Shown here in pieces: positions 53,477 through 62,802 of a DNA stretch of 64,000 nt (within the stretch, counting starts at the first letter, position 1; each line of letters starts with the position of its first letter). Source of the stretch: CAZMGV01 sp964621525 [NCBI: uncultured bacterium] (GTDB lineage: Bacteria > JAGRBM01). Under the pieces are notes generated by a model that was not told where the DNA came from, did no database searches, and saw only the letters and a program-made list of their open reading frames with translations. A program made the position numbers and the translations under genes. The stretch lies in assembly GCA_964621525.1 (NCBI GenBank), contig CAZUMS010000002.1, forward strand, positions 138,827-202,826, given 5' to 3'.

Positions 53477-54774
53477 AGCCCGGCCTTCCCTTCCGTGAGA
53501 TAGGCCGCTCCGGCCGTGATCAGGATCCAGACGATGGCGATGCCGATCATGTACTTCCAGCCGAGTTTCATCAGCTGGTCGTAGCGGAACCGGGGCAGCG
53601 TCCAGCGGACCCAGATGAACGAGAAGCAGAAGAACAGGGTCTTGGCGATAAAGCATCCGAACTGGAGCGCAGCCGCCACGATGGTCGAGGCGGAGTGGCC
53701 GAGCGCGACCTCGCCGCCCAGAAGCCCGAGGACCGCGGCAGCGGTGAGTCCCGGCGCGAGGCCAACAACCACGGCGTAGAATAGCGTCTCACGGTTGGGC
53801 CCGCCGTTGTCGTCCGGGAACCGGAACGCCATCGCGGCGAGGAACAGGCCGAAAAGGGTCGCCCCCGCTGCGGTCAGTTTCAGGATCGTCTCCAGGATCG
53901 GGGAAGCGTAGGCCACAAGCGTCGCGGTATTGACGAAGGGAATCTGGTAGCCGCCGAAGAACAGCGTCACGGTGAGCGCCGAGGCCACGATGATGTGGGC
54001 GTATTCGGCCATGAAAAACATGGCGAACTTGAGCGACGAGTACTCGGTATGGAAACCGGCGACGATCTCCGCTTCGCCTTCGGGAAGATCGAAGGGGTTT
54101 CGGTTCGTCTCTGCGAAGGCGCTCGTGATGAAGATGATGAAGGCCACTGGCTGAACGAAGATGCCCCAGTGCGGAATCGCATTGAACAGGAGAATCCCCT
54201 GCGCGTGCACGATGTCTCCGAGCCGGATCGAGCCGAACCAGATGAGAACCGCGATCAGGGCGAACCCCATGGCGAGTTCGTAGGAGATCATCTGCGCGGA
54301 GGAGCGCAGGCCGCCGAGCATCGAATACTTGTTGTTGGAGGACCAGGCCGCGAGGATGACGCCGTAGACGCCGAGGGAGGCGAACGCGAGCAGGTAAAGA
54401 ATCCCGACGTTCAGCTCGGCCGCCTGCATGTGGTAGCGCACGCCGTCCAGCTCGATGTAGTCGGCGAACGGGATGACGGCGAAGGTCAGCGTGGCGAGGA
54501 ACAGGCTGATGCACGGGGCGAGGGCATGGAAGGTGCGGTTGGCGGCGCGGGGGACGACGTCCTCCTTGCCGATGAGCTTGAAGACGTCCGTGAGCGTATG
54601 TACGACGCCGAAGGCGCGCACGGGGCCGATATGCGCATACGCCGGACCGCGCCGGTTCTGGATGTAGCTCGACACCTTACGCTCCATCCAGATGAGCATC
54701 GGAAGGAGCTGGAGCACGACGAGCAGCGAGATCAGGATCTCGGCGGCCATGACGATGGAGCTGGTGAGGTTCAT
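53473..54774 (-). CDS. nuoH: NADH-quinone oxidoreductase subunit H
   Basis: This 433-residue subunit forms the quinone-site junction of complex I. It has MERKVSSYIQNRRGPAYAHIGPVRAFGVVHTLTDVFKLIGKED, with the family RxGP motif. The Glu-rich loop TNRNPFDLPEGEAEIVAGFHTEYSS is also present. About 80 residues longer than E. coli NuoH, with extra helices near the C-terminal third. It follows nuoG after 65 bases. Confidence 0.96.
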   Translation of the reverse strand: MNLTSSIVMAAEILISLLVVLQLLPMLIWMERKVSSYIQNRRGPAYAHIGPVRAFGVVHTLTDVFKLIGKEDVVPRAANRTFHALAPCISLFLATLTFAVIPFADYIELDGVRYHMQAAELNVGILYLLAFASLGVYGVILAAWSSNNKYSMLGGLRSSAQMISYELAMGFALIAVLIWFGSIRLGDIVHAQGILLFNAIPHWGIFVQPVAFIIFITSAFAETNRNPFDLPEGEAEIVAGFHTEYSSLKFAMFFMAEYAHIIVASALTVTLFFGGYQIPFVNTATLVAYASPILETILKLTAAGATLFGLFLAAMAFRFPDDNGGPNRETLFYAVVVGLAPGLTAAAVLGLLGGEVALGHSASTIVAAALQFGCFIAKTLFFCFSFIWVRWTLPRFRYDQLMKLGWKYMIGIAIVWILITAGAAYLTEGKAGL

Positions 54775-54839
54775 GTGGTTCGCGGGATCACAGGGGCGCG
54801 CCCTCTGTAGTGCCGGTCATGCTGTTTCTCAACCCCCGG

Positions 54840-56426
54840 TCAGGAGGCGAGCACGGCGCCGGTTTCTCCCAGTCCCTCCCACGTCATTCCCTTGAACGGC
54901 TGTTCGCGGCCCGCCACGAGGGCGAACGCCGTCTGCGCATTCAGGGCCGGCACTTCGGCGCCGAGCGCGACGGCGAGCCGCGCGACGATCTCGATCCCTT
55001 CGAGCGCTTCGCCCGGGGGCGGCACGCTGCGAAGAACCCTCTGCACGCGCTTCTCGAAATTGATGAAAGTCCCCGACGTTTCGGTGAAGGCCGCCTTGGC
55101 GGCCACGACCGTCGCGAGGCGGGTGGTCTCGTTCTCGGCCGGCGTCACCGCAACGAGTTCCTTCACCTTCGCCGCCGCGGACCGGAAGCGTGCCGCGAGC
55201 TTGTTGTTCGGGTTCGATTCCGAGGCGTAGTCGTCGTCCAGAACGATCAGCGTGTGAACCTTGCCGGCATCGACGGCATCCAGCACGGCTTCGACGGCCG
55301 TTCCCCTGAAGCCGAGAGCGTCGCCGGCCGCCTGGTTGGGGCTCTTGTCGGCTGTGATGAGGATGTCGTCCGCCTTGCCGCGGTTGTAAAAATCCCTGGG
55401 AGTGAACGCGACGAGCGCCTTCGGCGCGCGGCCGGTCACGAGCGTCTTCCAGAGGTAGTTCTCCTCTGTCGTCGCTTTTGCGGACAGAAGCAGCGCCACG
55501 CCGCCGTCTCCCGCCGCTCGGATCGCCTCGGCAATCCGGTCGATCGCGCGGCTCCAGGGGGCGGGTTTCATCTCATCGCCGGATTTCGTCTTCGGGCGGA
55601 GCAGGCGGCCTTCGGCCTGCATCTGCCTGTAGGAGAGCCGTCCCTCGTCGCACATCCAGAACTTGTTCACGGCCTCGTTGGCACGCGGGCGGTAGCGGAA
55701 CAGCTTTTCGTACTGCCAGTCGATGCTGATGTTGCAGCCGCGCGAACAGCCGTTACATACCGACGGCGTCGTACTCATGAAGTAGACGCGCTTCTGGAAC
55801 CGGAAGTCGTTCGACGTCAGGGCGCCCACGGGGCATACGTCCACGACGTTCATCGAGTAGGGATTCGAGAGCTGGCGGCCTTCGGTCAGCCCGATCTCGC
55901 TGTAGGCGCCCCGGTTGAACATGCCGAGCTCGTCCGTCTTCGACACTTCGCGGCAGAACCGTACGCACCGGGTGCACAGGATGCAGCGCTCGGTGTCGTA
56001 AACCACGAGGTCCGAGAACGAGACGCGCTTGGGCTTGAGAATCTTCTGCTCCAGCGGAACGTGCGAAGGCCGCCGGTCGTGCTCCATGTAGTAGTCCTGG
56101 AGCTTGCACTCGCCCACCTGGTCGCAGATCGGGCAGTCGATCGGGTGGTCGACGAGGAGGAACTCCATCACGTCGGCCCGGGCCTTCTTCACCTTGTCCG
56201 TATTGGTCTTCACGACCATGCCTTCGCCCGCGACCATCGTGCAGCTCGGCGCGAGCTTGGGCATCTTCTCGACCTCGACGAGGCAGAGGCGGCAGTTGCC
56301 CTCGGGAGAAAGCCCCTGGTGATAGCAGTAGTGGGGAACGTCGATGCCGTGATCGTGGCAGGCGCGGATCACGGTTGTACCCGGCTTTACCTCGATCTCC
56401 CGTCCGTCAATGGTCAGTTTCGGCAT
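54840..56426 (-). CDS. nuoG: NADH-quinone oxidoreductase subunit G (short form)
   Basis: This peripheral-arm electron-wire subunit has 528 residues. Cluster ligands are clear: [2Fe-2S] at C34, C45, C48 and C62; the His-ligated [4Fe-4S] at H94, C98, C101 and C107; and a [4Fe-4S] at C148, C151, C154 and C198. The extra N7 cluster has C224, C227, C231 and C259 in the exact C-x2-C-x3-C-x27-C pattern. The molybdopterin-like domain is cut down to about 270 residues (E. coli NuoG is about 900 long). Confidence 0.95.
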   Translation of the reverse strand: MPKLTIDGREIEVKPGTTVIRACHDHGIDVPHYCYHQGLSPEGNCRLCLVEVEKMPKLAPSCTMVAGEGMVVKTNTDKVKKARADVMEFLLVDHPIDCPICDQVGECKLQDYYMEHDRRPSHVPLEQKILKPKRVSFSDLVVYDTERCILCTRCVRFCREVSKTDELGMFNRGAYSEIGLTEGRQLSNPYSMNVVDVCPVGALTSNDFRFQKRVYFMSTTPSVCNGCSRGCNISIDWQYEKLFRYRPRANEAVNKFWMCDEGRLSYRQMQAEGRLLRPKTKSGDEMKPAPWSRAIDRIAEAIRAAGDGGVALLLSAKATTEENYLWKTLVTGRAPKALVAFTPRDFYNRGKADDILITADKSPNQAAGDALGFRGTAVEAVLDAVDAGKVHTLIVLDDDYASESNPNNKLAARFRSAAAKVKELVAVTPAENETTRLATVVAAKAAFTETSGTFINFEKRVQRVLRSVPPPGEALEGIEIVARLAVALGAEVPALNAQTAFALVAGREQPFKGMTWEGLGETGAVLAS

Positions 56427-56447
56427 GGCTTCCTCGTGCGCTCCCGG

Positions 56448-57704
56448 TCAGGCGGCTTTCCGGCGGATCTTCGCCTCGAACTCGTCCCGGAACTTGGGCA
56501 CGAAACTCTTGATCGGCATGGCCAGGGCGTCCGAAAGCACGCAAATCGTCTGGCCGGCCATGCCGTCCGCGATACGCAGGAGAAGATCCAGGTCGCCCGG
56601 CCGTCCCTCGCCGCCGTCGATGCGGCACATGACCTCGTAGGCCCAGTGGGTGCCGGTACGGCAGGGGGTGCACTGGCCGCAGGACTCGTGCATGTAGAAA
56701 TGGGCCAGGATCTTCAGCATGTGGACCATGTCGGTAGATTCGTCCATGACGATCATGCCGCCCGAGCCCAGCATCGTGCCCGCACCGGCGAGCGACTCGT
56801 AGTCGAGATTCACCTTCTCGCACTCTGCCGCCCGGAGTACCGGGACGCTGGAGCCGCCGGGGATAATCGCCTTGAGCGTCTTGCCGCCGCGCACGCCGCC
56901 TGCGTAGTCGTTCACGAACGTCATGAGCGGCAGGCCGAGCGGGATCTCATAGACGCCGGGCTTGTTCACATGGCCCGACACCGAGAACAGCTTCGTTCCG
57001 GGGCTCTTTTCCGTGCCCATCTTCTTGTAGGCATCGGCGCCGTTGTTGAGGATCCAGGGGGTCGCCGCGATCGATTCGACGTTGTTCACGACCGTGGGGC
57101 AGTTATAGAGCCCCGAGACGGCCGGGAAGGGCGGCTTGATGCGCGGCTGGCCCTTCTTGCCTTCCAGCGAGTTGATCAGCCCGGTTTCCTCGCCGCAGAT
57201 GTAGGCTCCGAAGCCGTTGTGCACGGTCAGCTTGAGGTCGTAGCCGCTGCCGAAAATGTCCTTGCCGAGGTACCCCTTGGCATAGGCCTCCTGGACGGCG
57301 CGCTTGAAGATCTTCGTCTGCTGGAAGAATTCGCCCCGGATGTAGACGAACGCATGGTGGCAGTTCAGCGCCTTCGAGGCGATGATGATGCCCTCGATCA
57401 GCATATGCGGGTCGTTTTCGAGGACGTAGCGGTCCTTGAAGGTGCCGGGCTCCGACTCGTCGGCGTTCACGCAGAGGTAGATGGGCTTGCCCGTGTCCTG
57501 CGGAACGAAGCTCCACTTCATGCCCGTCGGGAATCCGGCGCCGCCGCGGCCCCTGAGGCCGGACTTCTTCACTTCCTCGATGATGAACTTGGCGTCGAGT
57601 TCCTTTACGGCCTTTTCGGCGGCCTTGTAACCGCCGTTCGCGATGGCGCCGTCGATCGTGTTCGAGCCGGGCTTGCCCCAGTTGCGTGTCAGGACCTTTT
57701 CCAC
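56448..57704 (-). CDS. nuoF: NADH-quinone oxidoreductase subunit F
   Basis: This 418-residue NADH- and FMN-binding subunit has GLRGRGGAGFPTGMKW, NADESEPGTFKDR and the GAYICGEETGLINSLEG flavin region. The N3 cluster ligands lie in ESCGQCTPCRTGT plus the later Cys of GQTICVLSDA. I start at GTG 57704, which follows the nuoE stop by one base and has GGAAGG six bases before it. An in-frame TTG at 57731 overlaps nuoE and is less likely. Confidence 0.96.
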   Translation of the reverse strand: MEKVLTRNWGKPGSNTIDGAIANGGYKAAEKAVKELDAKFIIEEVKKSGLRGRGGAGFPTGMKWSFVPQDTGKPIYLCVNADESEPGTFKDRYVLENDPHMLIEGIIIASKALNCHHAFVYIRGEFFQQTKIFKRAVQEAYAKGYLGKDIFGSGYDLKLTVHNGFGAYICGEETGLINSLEGKKGQPRIKPPFPAVSGLYNCPTVVNNVESIAATPWILNNGADAYKKMGTEKSPGTKLFSVSGHVNKPGVYEIPLGLPLMTFVNDYAGGVRGGKTLKAIIPGGSSVPVLRAAECEKVNLDYESLAGAGTMLGSGGMIVMDESTDMVHMLKILAHFYMHESCGQCTPCRTGTHWAYEVMCRIDGGEGRPGDLDLLLRIADGMAGQTICVLSDALAMPIKSFVPKFRDEFEAKIRRKAA

Positions 57705-57705
57705 G

Positions 57706-58185
57706 TCAGCCCTTCCTCCGCCAGTTTTCAATCAGCTGGTCGCATTTCTCGGGGGTCAGGTTCTCGATGTATTCGTCGTTCACGAGCGCCATGGGACCGG
57801 TGCCGCAGGAGGCGAGGCACTCCACGTGCCGGACGGTGAACAGGCCGTCCTTCGTCGTCTCGTTGTTTTTCACTCCGAGGCGGCTGCAGAAATGATCGTA
57901 GATCTGCTCGCCGCCCACGAGCGCGCAGCTGATGTTCGTGCAGACGTTGATTTCGTACTTTCCCACCGGCTGCTGGTTGAACATCGTGTAGAACGTCACG
58001 CACTCGCGCACCCGGGATTCGGGCACGCCGACCAGTTCGGAGGCGAAGCGGATCGTCTCCGGGCTGATCCAGCCCTTTTCCTTCTGGGCGAGCTGGAGCA
58101 CGGGCAGGATGGCGGAGGCCTTGCTCGGGTACTCGTCGAGCGCAGCCTTCATCTGCTTCAGCGTGTCGTCCGTGAACTGGGACAT
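57706..58185 (-). CDS. nuoE: NADH-quinone oxidoreductase subunit E
   Basis: This 159-residue thioredoxin-fold subunit has the N1a [2Fe-2S] ligands in INVCTNISCALVGG and VECLASCGTGP. The N-terminal helix bundle precedes VRECVTFYTMFNQQPVGKYEI. ATG 58185 (MSQFTDDTLKQ) is chosen over an upstream ATG inside the nuoD end. Confidence 0.95.
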   Translation of the reverse strand: MSQFTDDTLKQMKAALDEYPSKASAILPVLQLAQKEKGWISPETIRFASELVGVPESRVRECVTFYTMFNQQPVGKYEINVCTNISCALVGGEQIYDHFCSRLGVKNNETTKDGLFTVRHVECLASCGTGPMALVNDEYIENLTPEKCDQLIENWRRKG

Positions 58186-58204
58186 GGTTCCGTCCGGACC
58201 GCGT

Positions 58205-59422
58205 TCAGCGGTCCAGTTCTCCTGCAATGATGTTGAGCGATCCGAGGATCGCGATGGCGTCGGCGATGTACTGGCCCGTCGTCACTTCGGCGAACGAGCT
58301 GAACGCGGCGAAGGAGGGGGAACGGACCTTCACGCGGTACGGGTTCTTGGAGCCGTCCGAATAAATGGTGTAGCCCACCTCGCCGTTGGCGCATTCGGTG
58401 GCCGAGTAGACATGCCCCTTCGGCGGCCGGATGCCCTCGAACACCAGCTTGAAGTGGTTAATAAGGGCCTCGATGTTGTTGTAGACTTCGTGCTTGGGCG
58501 GCGGCGTGATGCGGGGATCCTGGATCCGGATCGGGCCGCCGGGGATGCGCCTCACGGCCTGCCGGAGGATCCGGATCGACTGGTTGATCTCCTCCATGCG
58601 GACGAAGAACCGGTCCCAGCAGTCGCCTTTTTCGCCGACGGGGACCTCGAAGTCGAACTCGTCGTAGTGGTAGTAGGGGAAATCCTTACGGACGTCGTAG
58701 GCGACGCCGCTCGCGCGCAGGATCGGGCCCGTGAAACCGTAGGAGAGGGCCGTCTCTTTCGAGACAACGCCCACGCCGCGGATCCGGTCGTTGAAGATCC
58801 GGTTCCGCTTGAGCAGTTTCATCATGATGACCAGCGATTTGTCGACTTCCCTGAGCACCGCTTCGAGTTCTTCTTCGAAACCGTCCCACAGGTCGTGGAT
58901 CACGCCGCCCACGCGGGTATAGCTGTTGGTCAGGCGCGCTCCGGTGAACTTCACGAGCAGGTCGTAGATGCGCTCGCGCGGGTAGACGCCGTACCAGAAG
59001 TTCGTCATGCCGCCCAGATCCATCGCGCCGACGGCGTTGCAGACGAGGTGGTCCATGATGCGGGACAGTTCGTCCACGATGACGCGGATATAGACGGCCC
59101 GGTCCGGGATCTGGATGCCGAACAGCTCCTCGACCGCCTTTGCATAGCCCGTGTTGTTCATGGGCGCCGAGAGGTAGTTCAGCCGGTCGGTATAGGGGAT
59201 CACCTGGTTGTAGGTGACGTTCTCCGACATCTTCTCGAACCCGCGGTGGAGGTAGCCGATTTCGGAGATCGCCCGGACGATGATCTCGCCGTCCAGCAGG
59301 CACTTGGCCCGGAGCGTGCCGTGCGTGGCCGGGTGCGCGGGGCCGATATTCACCCAGACGAGGTTCTCGATCGGGTCGAGCTCGTATCCGGCTTCGGCGG
59401 GCTTGGCAGCGGTATCGCTCAT
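58205..59422 (-). CDS. nuoD: NADH-quinone oxidoreductase subunit D
   Basis: This 49-kDa-type quinone-site subunit has 405 residues. It shows GPAHPATHGTLR, with the His that faces quinone, then GYLHRGFEKM, YTDRLNYLSAPMNN and the DVRKDFPYYHYDEFDFEVPVG segment. It ends AIxILGSLNIIAGELDR, as in the family. ATG 59422 (MSDTAAKP) is preferred. Another ATG at 59452 overlaps nuoC and adds ten residues. Confidence 0.96.
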   Translation of the reverse strand: MSDTAAKPAEAGYELDPIENLVWVNIGPAHPATHGTLRAKCLLDGEIIVRAISEIGYLHRGFEKMSENVTYNQVIPYTDRLNYLSAPMNNTGYAKAVEELFGIQIPDRAVYIRVIVDELSRIMDHLVCNAVGAMDLGGMTNFWYGVYPRERIYDLLVKFTGARLTNSYTRVGGVIHDLWDGFEEELEAVLREVDKSLVIMMKLLKRNRIFNDRIRGVGVVSKETALSYGFTGPILRASGVAYDVRKDFPYYHYDEFDFEVPVGEKGDCWDRFFVRMEEINQSIRILRQAVRRIPGGPIRIQDPRITPPPKHEVYNNIEALINHFKLVFEGIRPPKGHVYSATECANGEVGYTIYSDGSKNPYRVKVRSPSFAAFSSFAEVTTGQYIADAIAILGSLNIIAGELDR

Positions 59423-59441
59423 CTCGCGGCTCAGGGTTCCT

Positions 59442-59933
59442 TCAGTCCACATCCAGCGTGTCGGCGCGGCTCAGCGGGATGCGGCCGTCCACGGGGTAGT
59501 CCTTGCGGAGCGGGTGCCCCACGAATTCGGTGTGATTCAGGATGCGGCGCAGGTCCGGGTGGCCTTCGAAGCGGATGCCGAACTGGTCGAACACCTCGCG
59601 CTCCAGCCAGTTGGCCGACTTGTAGAGCCGCGTCAGTGTCGGAATGACGGGGTCGCTCTCGGTGACTCGCACGGAAAAACGAACCCGTTCGGGCTTCGAT
59701 GGATTCAGGAACAGGTAGTCGGCGCCGAAGCGCGGGCCGCTCTTTTCGTAGCCGGAGAGGTCGAGACCGGCGATGTCGAGCAGCACCGGAAAGCCAAGCT
59801 CGTCGCGCAGCGCCCGGGCGGCATCCACCACGGCACTCCGGTCCAGAACGAGGACCACCTGGCCGTTGGCAGCCACGGATTCCGAAACCACGCGGGTTCC
59901 GGCAATCTGGCGCAGGCGTTCGACGGTGCTCAA
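59442..59933 (-). CDS. nuoC: NADH-quinone oxidoreductase subunit C
   Basis: This 30-kDa-type subunit has 163 residues. The signature region SANWLEREVFDQFGIRFEGHPDLRRIL and the end RKDYPVDGR are clear. I choose TTG at 59933, which has GGAG seven bases upstream and sits after the nuoB stop. An ATG at 59987 would overlap nuoB by 35 bases. It is separate from nuoD, unlike the fused NuoCD of E. coli. Confidence 0.92.
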   Translation of the reverse strand: MSTVERLRQIAGTRVVSESVAANGQVVLVLDRSAVVDAARALRDELGFPVLLDIAGLDLSGYEKSGPRFGADYLFLNPSKPERVRFSVRVTESDPVIPTLTRLYKSANWLEREVFDQFGIRFEGHPDLRRILNHTEFVGHPLRKDYPVDGRIPLSRADTLDVD

Positions 59934-59952
59934 GGTAATCTCCGTGCCTCTC

Positions 59953-60537
59953 TCAGCGGTGAACCATCGGCGGGCGGGCCGGCACATGCGCGAGGCCCTC
60001 CACGAGAATCTGCTTCTGACCCCGGGCGAATTCGCGTCCCGAAGCGATCTTGTCCTGGAGTGCCAGCACGCTGTGGAGCAGCGCCTGCGGATGCGGCGGG
60101 CAGCCCGGCACGTAAACGTCCACCGGGATCACCTCGTCCACGCCCTGAAGCGTGCAGTAGTTGTTGTAGAAGCCGCCCGACGACGCGCAGGCGCCCATCG
60201 AGATCACCCACTTGGGCTCGGCCATCTGGTCGTAGATCTTCTTGATGATCGGGGCCATTTTCAGGCTGATCGTCCCGGCGACGATCATCATGTCCGCCTG
60301 GCGCGGCGAAAACCGGACGAGTTCGGCGCCGTAGCGGGACAGGTCGTACCGGCCGCCGAGCACGGCCATCATCTCGATGCCGCAGCAGGCGGTGCCGAAC
60401 GGGTAGGGCCAGAGCGAATACTTGCGGCCCCAGTTCACGACGTCCTCAAGCTTGCTGAGGACGTAGCTCTGGTCCTCGTCGGCTCCGGTGACGCCGGGCG
60501 GAAGGTGCGCGAGCTTGGGATTCTGGAGTGAACCCAT
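59953..60537 (-). CDS. nuoB: NADH-quinone oxidoreductase subunit B
   Basis: This 194-residue subunit holds cluster N2, which passes electrons to quinone. The ligands lie in [11 protein letters not shown] (tandem Cys), [14 protein letters not shown] and [41 protein letters not shown] is typical. The start is ATG 60537, two bases after the nuoA stop. The upstream open frame is nuoA read out of phase. Confidence 0.97.
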   Translation of the reverse strand: MGSLQNPKLAHLPPGVTGADEDQSYVLSKLEDVVNWGRKYSLWPYPFGTACCGIEMMAVLGGRYDLSRYGAELVRFSPRQADMMIVAGTISLKMAPIIKKIYDQMAEPKWVISMGACASSGGFYNNYCTLQGVDEVIPVDVYVPGCPPHPQALLHSVLALQDKIASGREFARGQKQILVEGLAHVPARPPMVHR

Positions 60538-60539
60538 GG

Positions 60540-61046
60540 TCAGCGTGCCTCCTGCGGACGGGCCGCGGCTGCGTGGACGGCGGGCGGTTCGATCTCGACG
60601 AAACGCGGGTCGCGGGCGAGCAGCTTTTTCTTCTGCTCGTCCGTCGTCGCCTGATGGGACCATTCAAGCACGCGCTTGTGAAGCACGTAGAAGTAACCGA
60701 CGAACAGGATGGCGATGAACACCACCGCCTGAAGCAGGATGATGATGCCGTGCTCGCGGACGAGCGCCCGGTAGCTGGACGCCCACGGATAGAGGAACAC
60801 GGCTTCGAGATCGAACAGGATGAACACGATCGCCACCATGTAGAAGTGGACCGAGTAGCGGCTCCGGGCGGAGGTGTCGGGTTCGACGCCGCATTCGTAG
60901 GTCGACGTCTTCTCGAGGTTGGGCGCCTGGATGCGCAGCCGGGCGGCACGGGCCGCCCAGGGAATCACGACGGCGAACACCGTCACGAAGACGGTGGAGA
61001 TCGCCAGCATGATGAGAACGGGTATGTAGGTCGTCCAGGCGTTCAT
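60540..61046 (-). CDS. nuoA: NADH-quinone oxidoreductase subunit A
   Basis: This 168-residue membrane subunit has three helices. The conserved loop is present as [40 protein letters not shown]. The cytoplasmic tail is longer than usual, about 45 residues, charged then Ala-rich. It lies 41 bases downstream of the upstream nuoN copy, so both are probably on one transcript. Confidence 0.96.
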   Translation of the reverse strand: MNAWTTYIPVLIMLAISTVFVTVFAVVIPWAARAARLRIQAPNLEKTSTYECGVEPDTSARSRYSVHFYMVAIVFILFDLEAVFLYPWASSYRALVREHGIIILLQAVVFIAILFVGYFYVLHKRVLEWSHQATTDEQKKKLLARDPRFVEIEPPAVHAAAARPQEAR

Positions 61047-61087
61047 TCGGGCTTTCTGCTACTCCGGTCTCCGGTGATTCCAGGCTC

Positions 61088-62746
61088 CTACTGGAGCAGG
61101 TAGACCGCCGTGTCGGTCAACCGCTGCAGGGCGCTGAACTTCACGATCAGCACGACGGTCGGGATGACGAACAGCACATAGAGGATTCCCAGTTCATAGG
61201 CGCCGAGCGGGATCGCCGCCGGCTCCGGCTGGGCCGGGGCTGCGGGGGCATGGCCGTGACCGTCGTCATGGGCGCCGTGCGGGGCGCTCTCGATGGCGCC
61301 CTTCATCATCGCGACGACGATGCGGGCGTAATAGAAGAGAGAGACTACGGAAGTCAGCACGCCCACCACTGCAAGCACGAGGAACCGCTGGTCCTTGAAC
61401 TGGACGTAGTTCTCGACGACCGCAGAGAAGATGAAATACTTGCCGAGGAACCCGGAGAAGGGCGGCAGGCCCGTCAGCGAGAACAGCAGGATGCACATGG
61501 CCGCGCCGAGCCAGGGCGAGGACTTCAGCAGGCCGTTGAACGAATCAATATCGTCCGAGCCGCGGCTCTCCTCGACGATCTGGATGATGTAGAACGCGCC
61601 GAGGTTCATGATCGCGTAAATGGCGAGATAGAACGTGACGGCGGCGTAGCCCTTCGGGGACAGCGAAATCACGCCCATCAGCATGTAGCCCGCATGGGCG
61701 ATGGATGAATAGGCGAGAAGCCTCTTGGCCGACTTCTGGCCCATGGCGGCCAGGTTGCCGACGATCATCGTGAAGATCGCGCACCAGTAGAGCATGGGGA
61801 ACCAGTTTACTGTCTCCATCGGCACGGCGGCGGGGAAGGGGTTCTGCTGGAGCACCATGGTCGGGTAGGTGACCTGCTGGATCGGGTTCGGCATCGAAAG
61901 CATCGAATCGACAACGCGGATCAGGAGTCCGAAGCCGGCGGCCTTGGGGGCCACGCTGAAAAACGCCGTCACCGGGGTCGGTGCGCCCTGGTAGACGTCC
62001 GGTGCCCAGAAGTGGAACGGCACAATCGAGATCTTGTAACCAAGACCGGCGAAGAACAGGACGACGGCGAACAGTGCCGCTGTCCGGTCGGTGCCGCCGA
62101 TAAGCACGTCACGGATCGCGAAAATATTGGTCGAGCCCGCGAGCCCGTAGAGGTAGCTCATTCCGAAGATGAGCAGCCCGGAGGTCACGCCGCCGTACAG
62201 CATGTACTTGGCCGAAGCCTCGGACGCTTTCGGGCTCGCCTTCTGGAGACCCGGCATCACGTAGGAGATGATCGAGACGAACTCGATGGCGAGGAAGATC
62301 ATCAGCAGGTCCATGGACGAAACCATGAGCATTCCGCCGATGACGAGCGTGATGATGAGCGAGTGGTATTCGGCGTGGAAGTTCTTCAGGAGCTGTTTCG
62401 AACGGCTCGAGATCAGCACCGTGGCGGCACCGGCGAACAGGAGCAGGAACTTGAAGAAGGTCCCGAGGCCGTCGACAAACAGCATCTGGTTGTCGTTGCC
62501 CATGTCCATGGGGCCGGCCTGCTGTTCGGGGAACATGATCGGCCGCTGGAGGACGTTCGTGTAGTAAAGGATCCCTGAGGCGGACAGGAGGAAAAATACG
62601 GCCACGGCGGCCATGAGCGTGTATTCACGCTCAAGTTTCTTGGACAGGCTGAGGAGAAGGAGAACGAGGATGCCGACGGTAAGCCAGATCTCCGTCCAGA
62701 TGAACATCGTTCCGCTGACGATATTGCTGACCGGTATGAGTTCCAT
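61088..62746 (-). CDS. nuoN: NADH-quinone oxidoreductase subunit N (upstream copy)
   Basis: This second NuoN has 552 residues. All channel residues are kept: Glu in MIFLAIEFVSIISYVM, Lys in GLGYKISIVPFHFWAPD, Lys in VAPKAAGFG and Lys in GFLGKYFIFS. It is longer than the downstream copy in two places: a loop after the second helix (about residues 66-85), and a His/Asp/Ala/Pro-rich loop before the last helix (GAHDDGHGHAPAAPAQPE). The copies are only moderately alike, so this is an old duplication or a gene from a different complex I lineage. Confidence 0.94.
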   Translation of the reverse strand: MELIPVSNIVSGTMFIWTEIWLTVGILVLLLLSLSKKLEREYTLMAAVAVFFLLSASGILYYTNVLQRPIMFPEQQAGPMDMGNDNQMLFVDGLGTFFKFLLLFAGAATVLISSRSKQLLKNFHAEYHSLIITLVIGGMLMVSSMDLLMIFLAIEFVSIISYVMPGLQKASPKASEASAKYMLYGGVTSGLLIFGMSYLYGLAGSTNIFAIRDVLIGGTDRTAALFAVVLFFAGLGYKISIVPFHFWAPDVYQGAPTPVTAFFSVAPKAAGFGLLIRVVDSMLSMPNPIQQVTYPTMVLQQNPFPAAVPMETVNWFPMLYWCAIFTMIVGNLAAMGQKSAKRLLAYSSIAHAGYMLMGVISLSPKGYAAVTFYLAIYAIMNLGAFYIIQIVEESRGSDDIDSFNGLLKSSPWLGAAMCILLFSLTGLPPFSGFLGKYFIFSAVVENYVQFKDQRFLVLAVVGVLTSVVSLFYYARIVVAMMKGAIESAPHGAHDDGHGHAPAAPAQPEPAAIPLGAYELGILYVLFVIPTVVLIVKFSALQRLTDTAVYLLQ

Positions 62747-62802
62747 GGAGTCGGCTGTTTCCTTGTTCCTTCGGTTCCTGTCCGCTTCGTGTCAGGCCGC
62801 GC

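Noticed and set aside
54810-57839. A long open frame (about 1,000 codons) on the plus strand
   Set aside because: It is antisense to nuoG and nuoF, which have full sets of conserved cluster ligands. High GC at third positions opens the mirror frame. Its translation is rich in Arg, His and Val with no domain.
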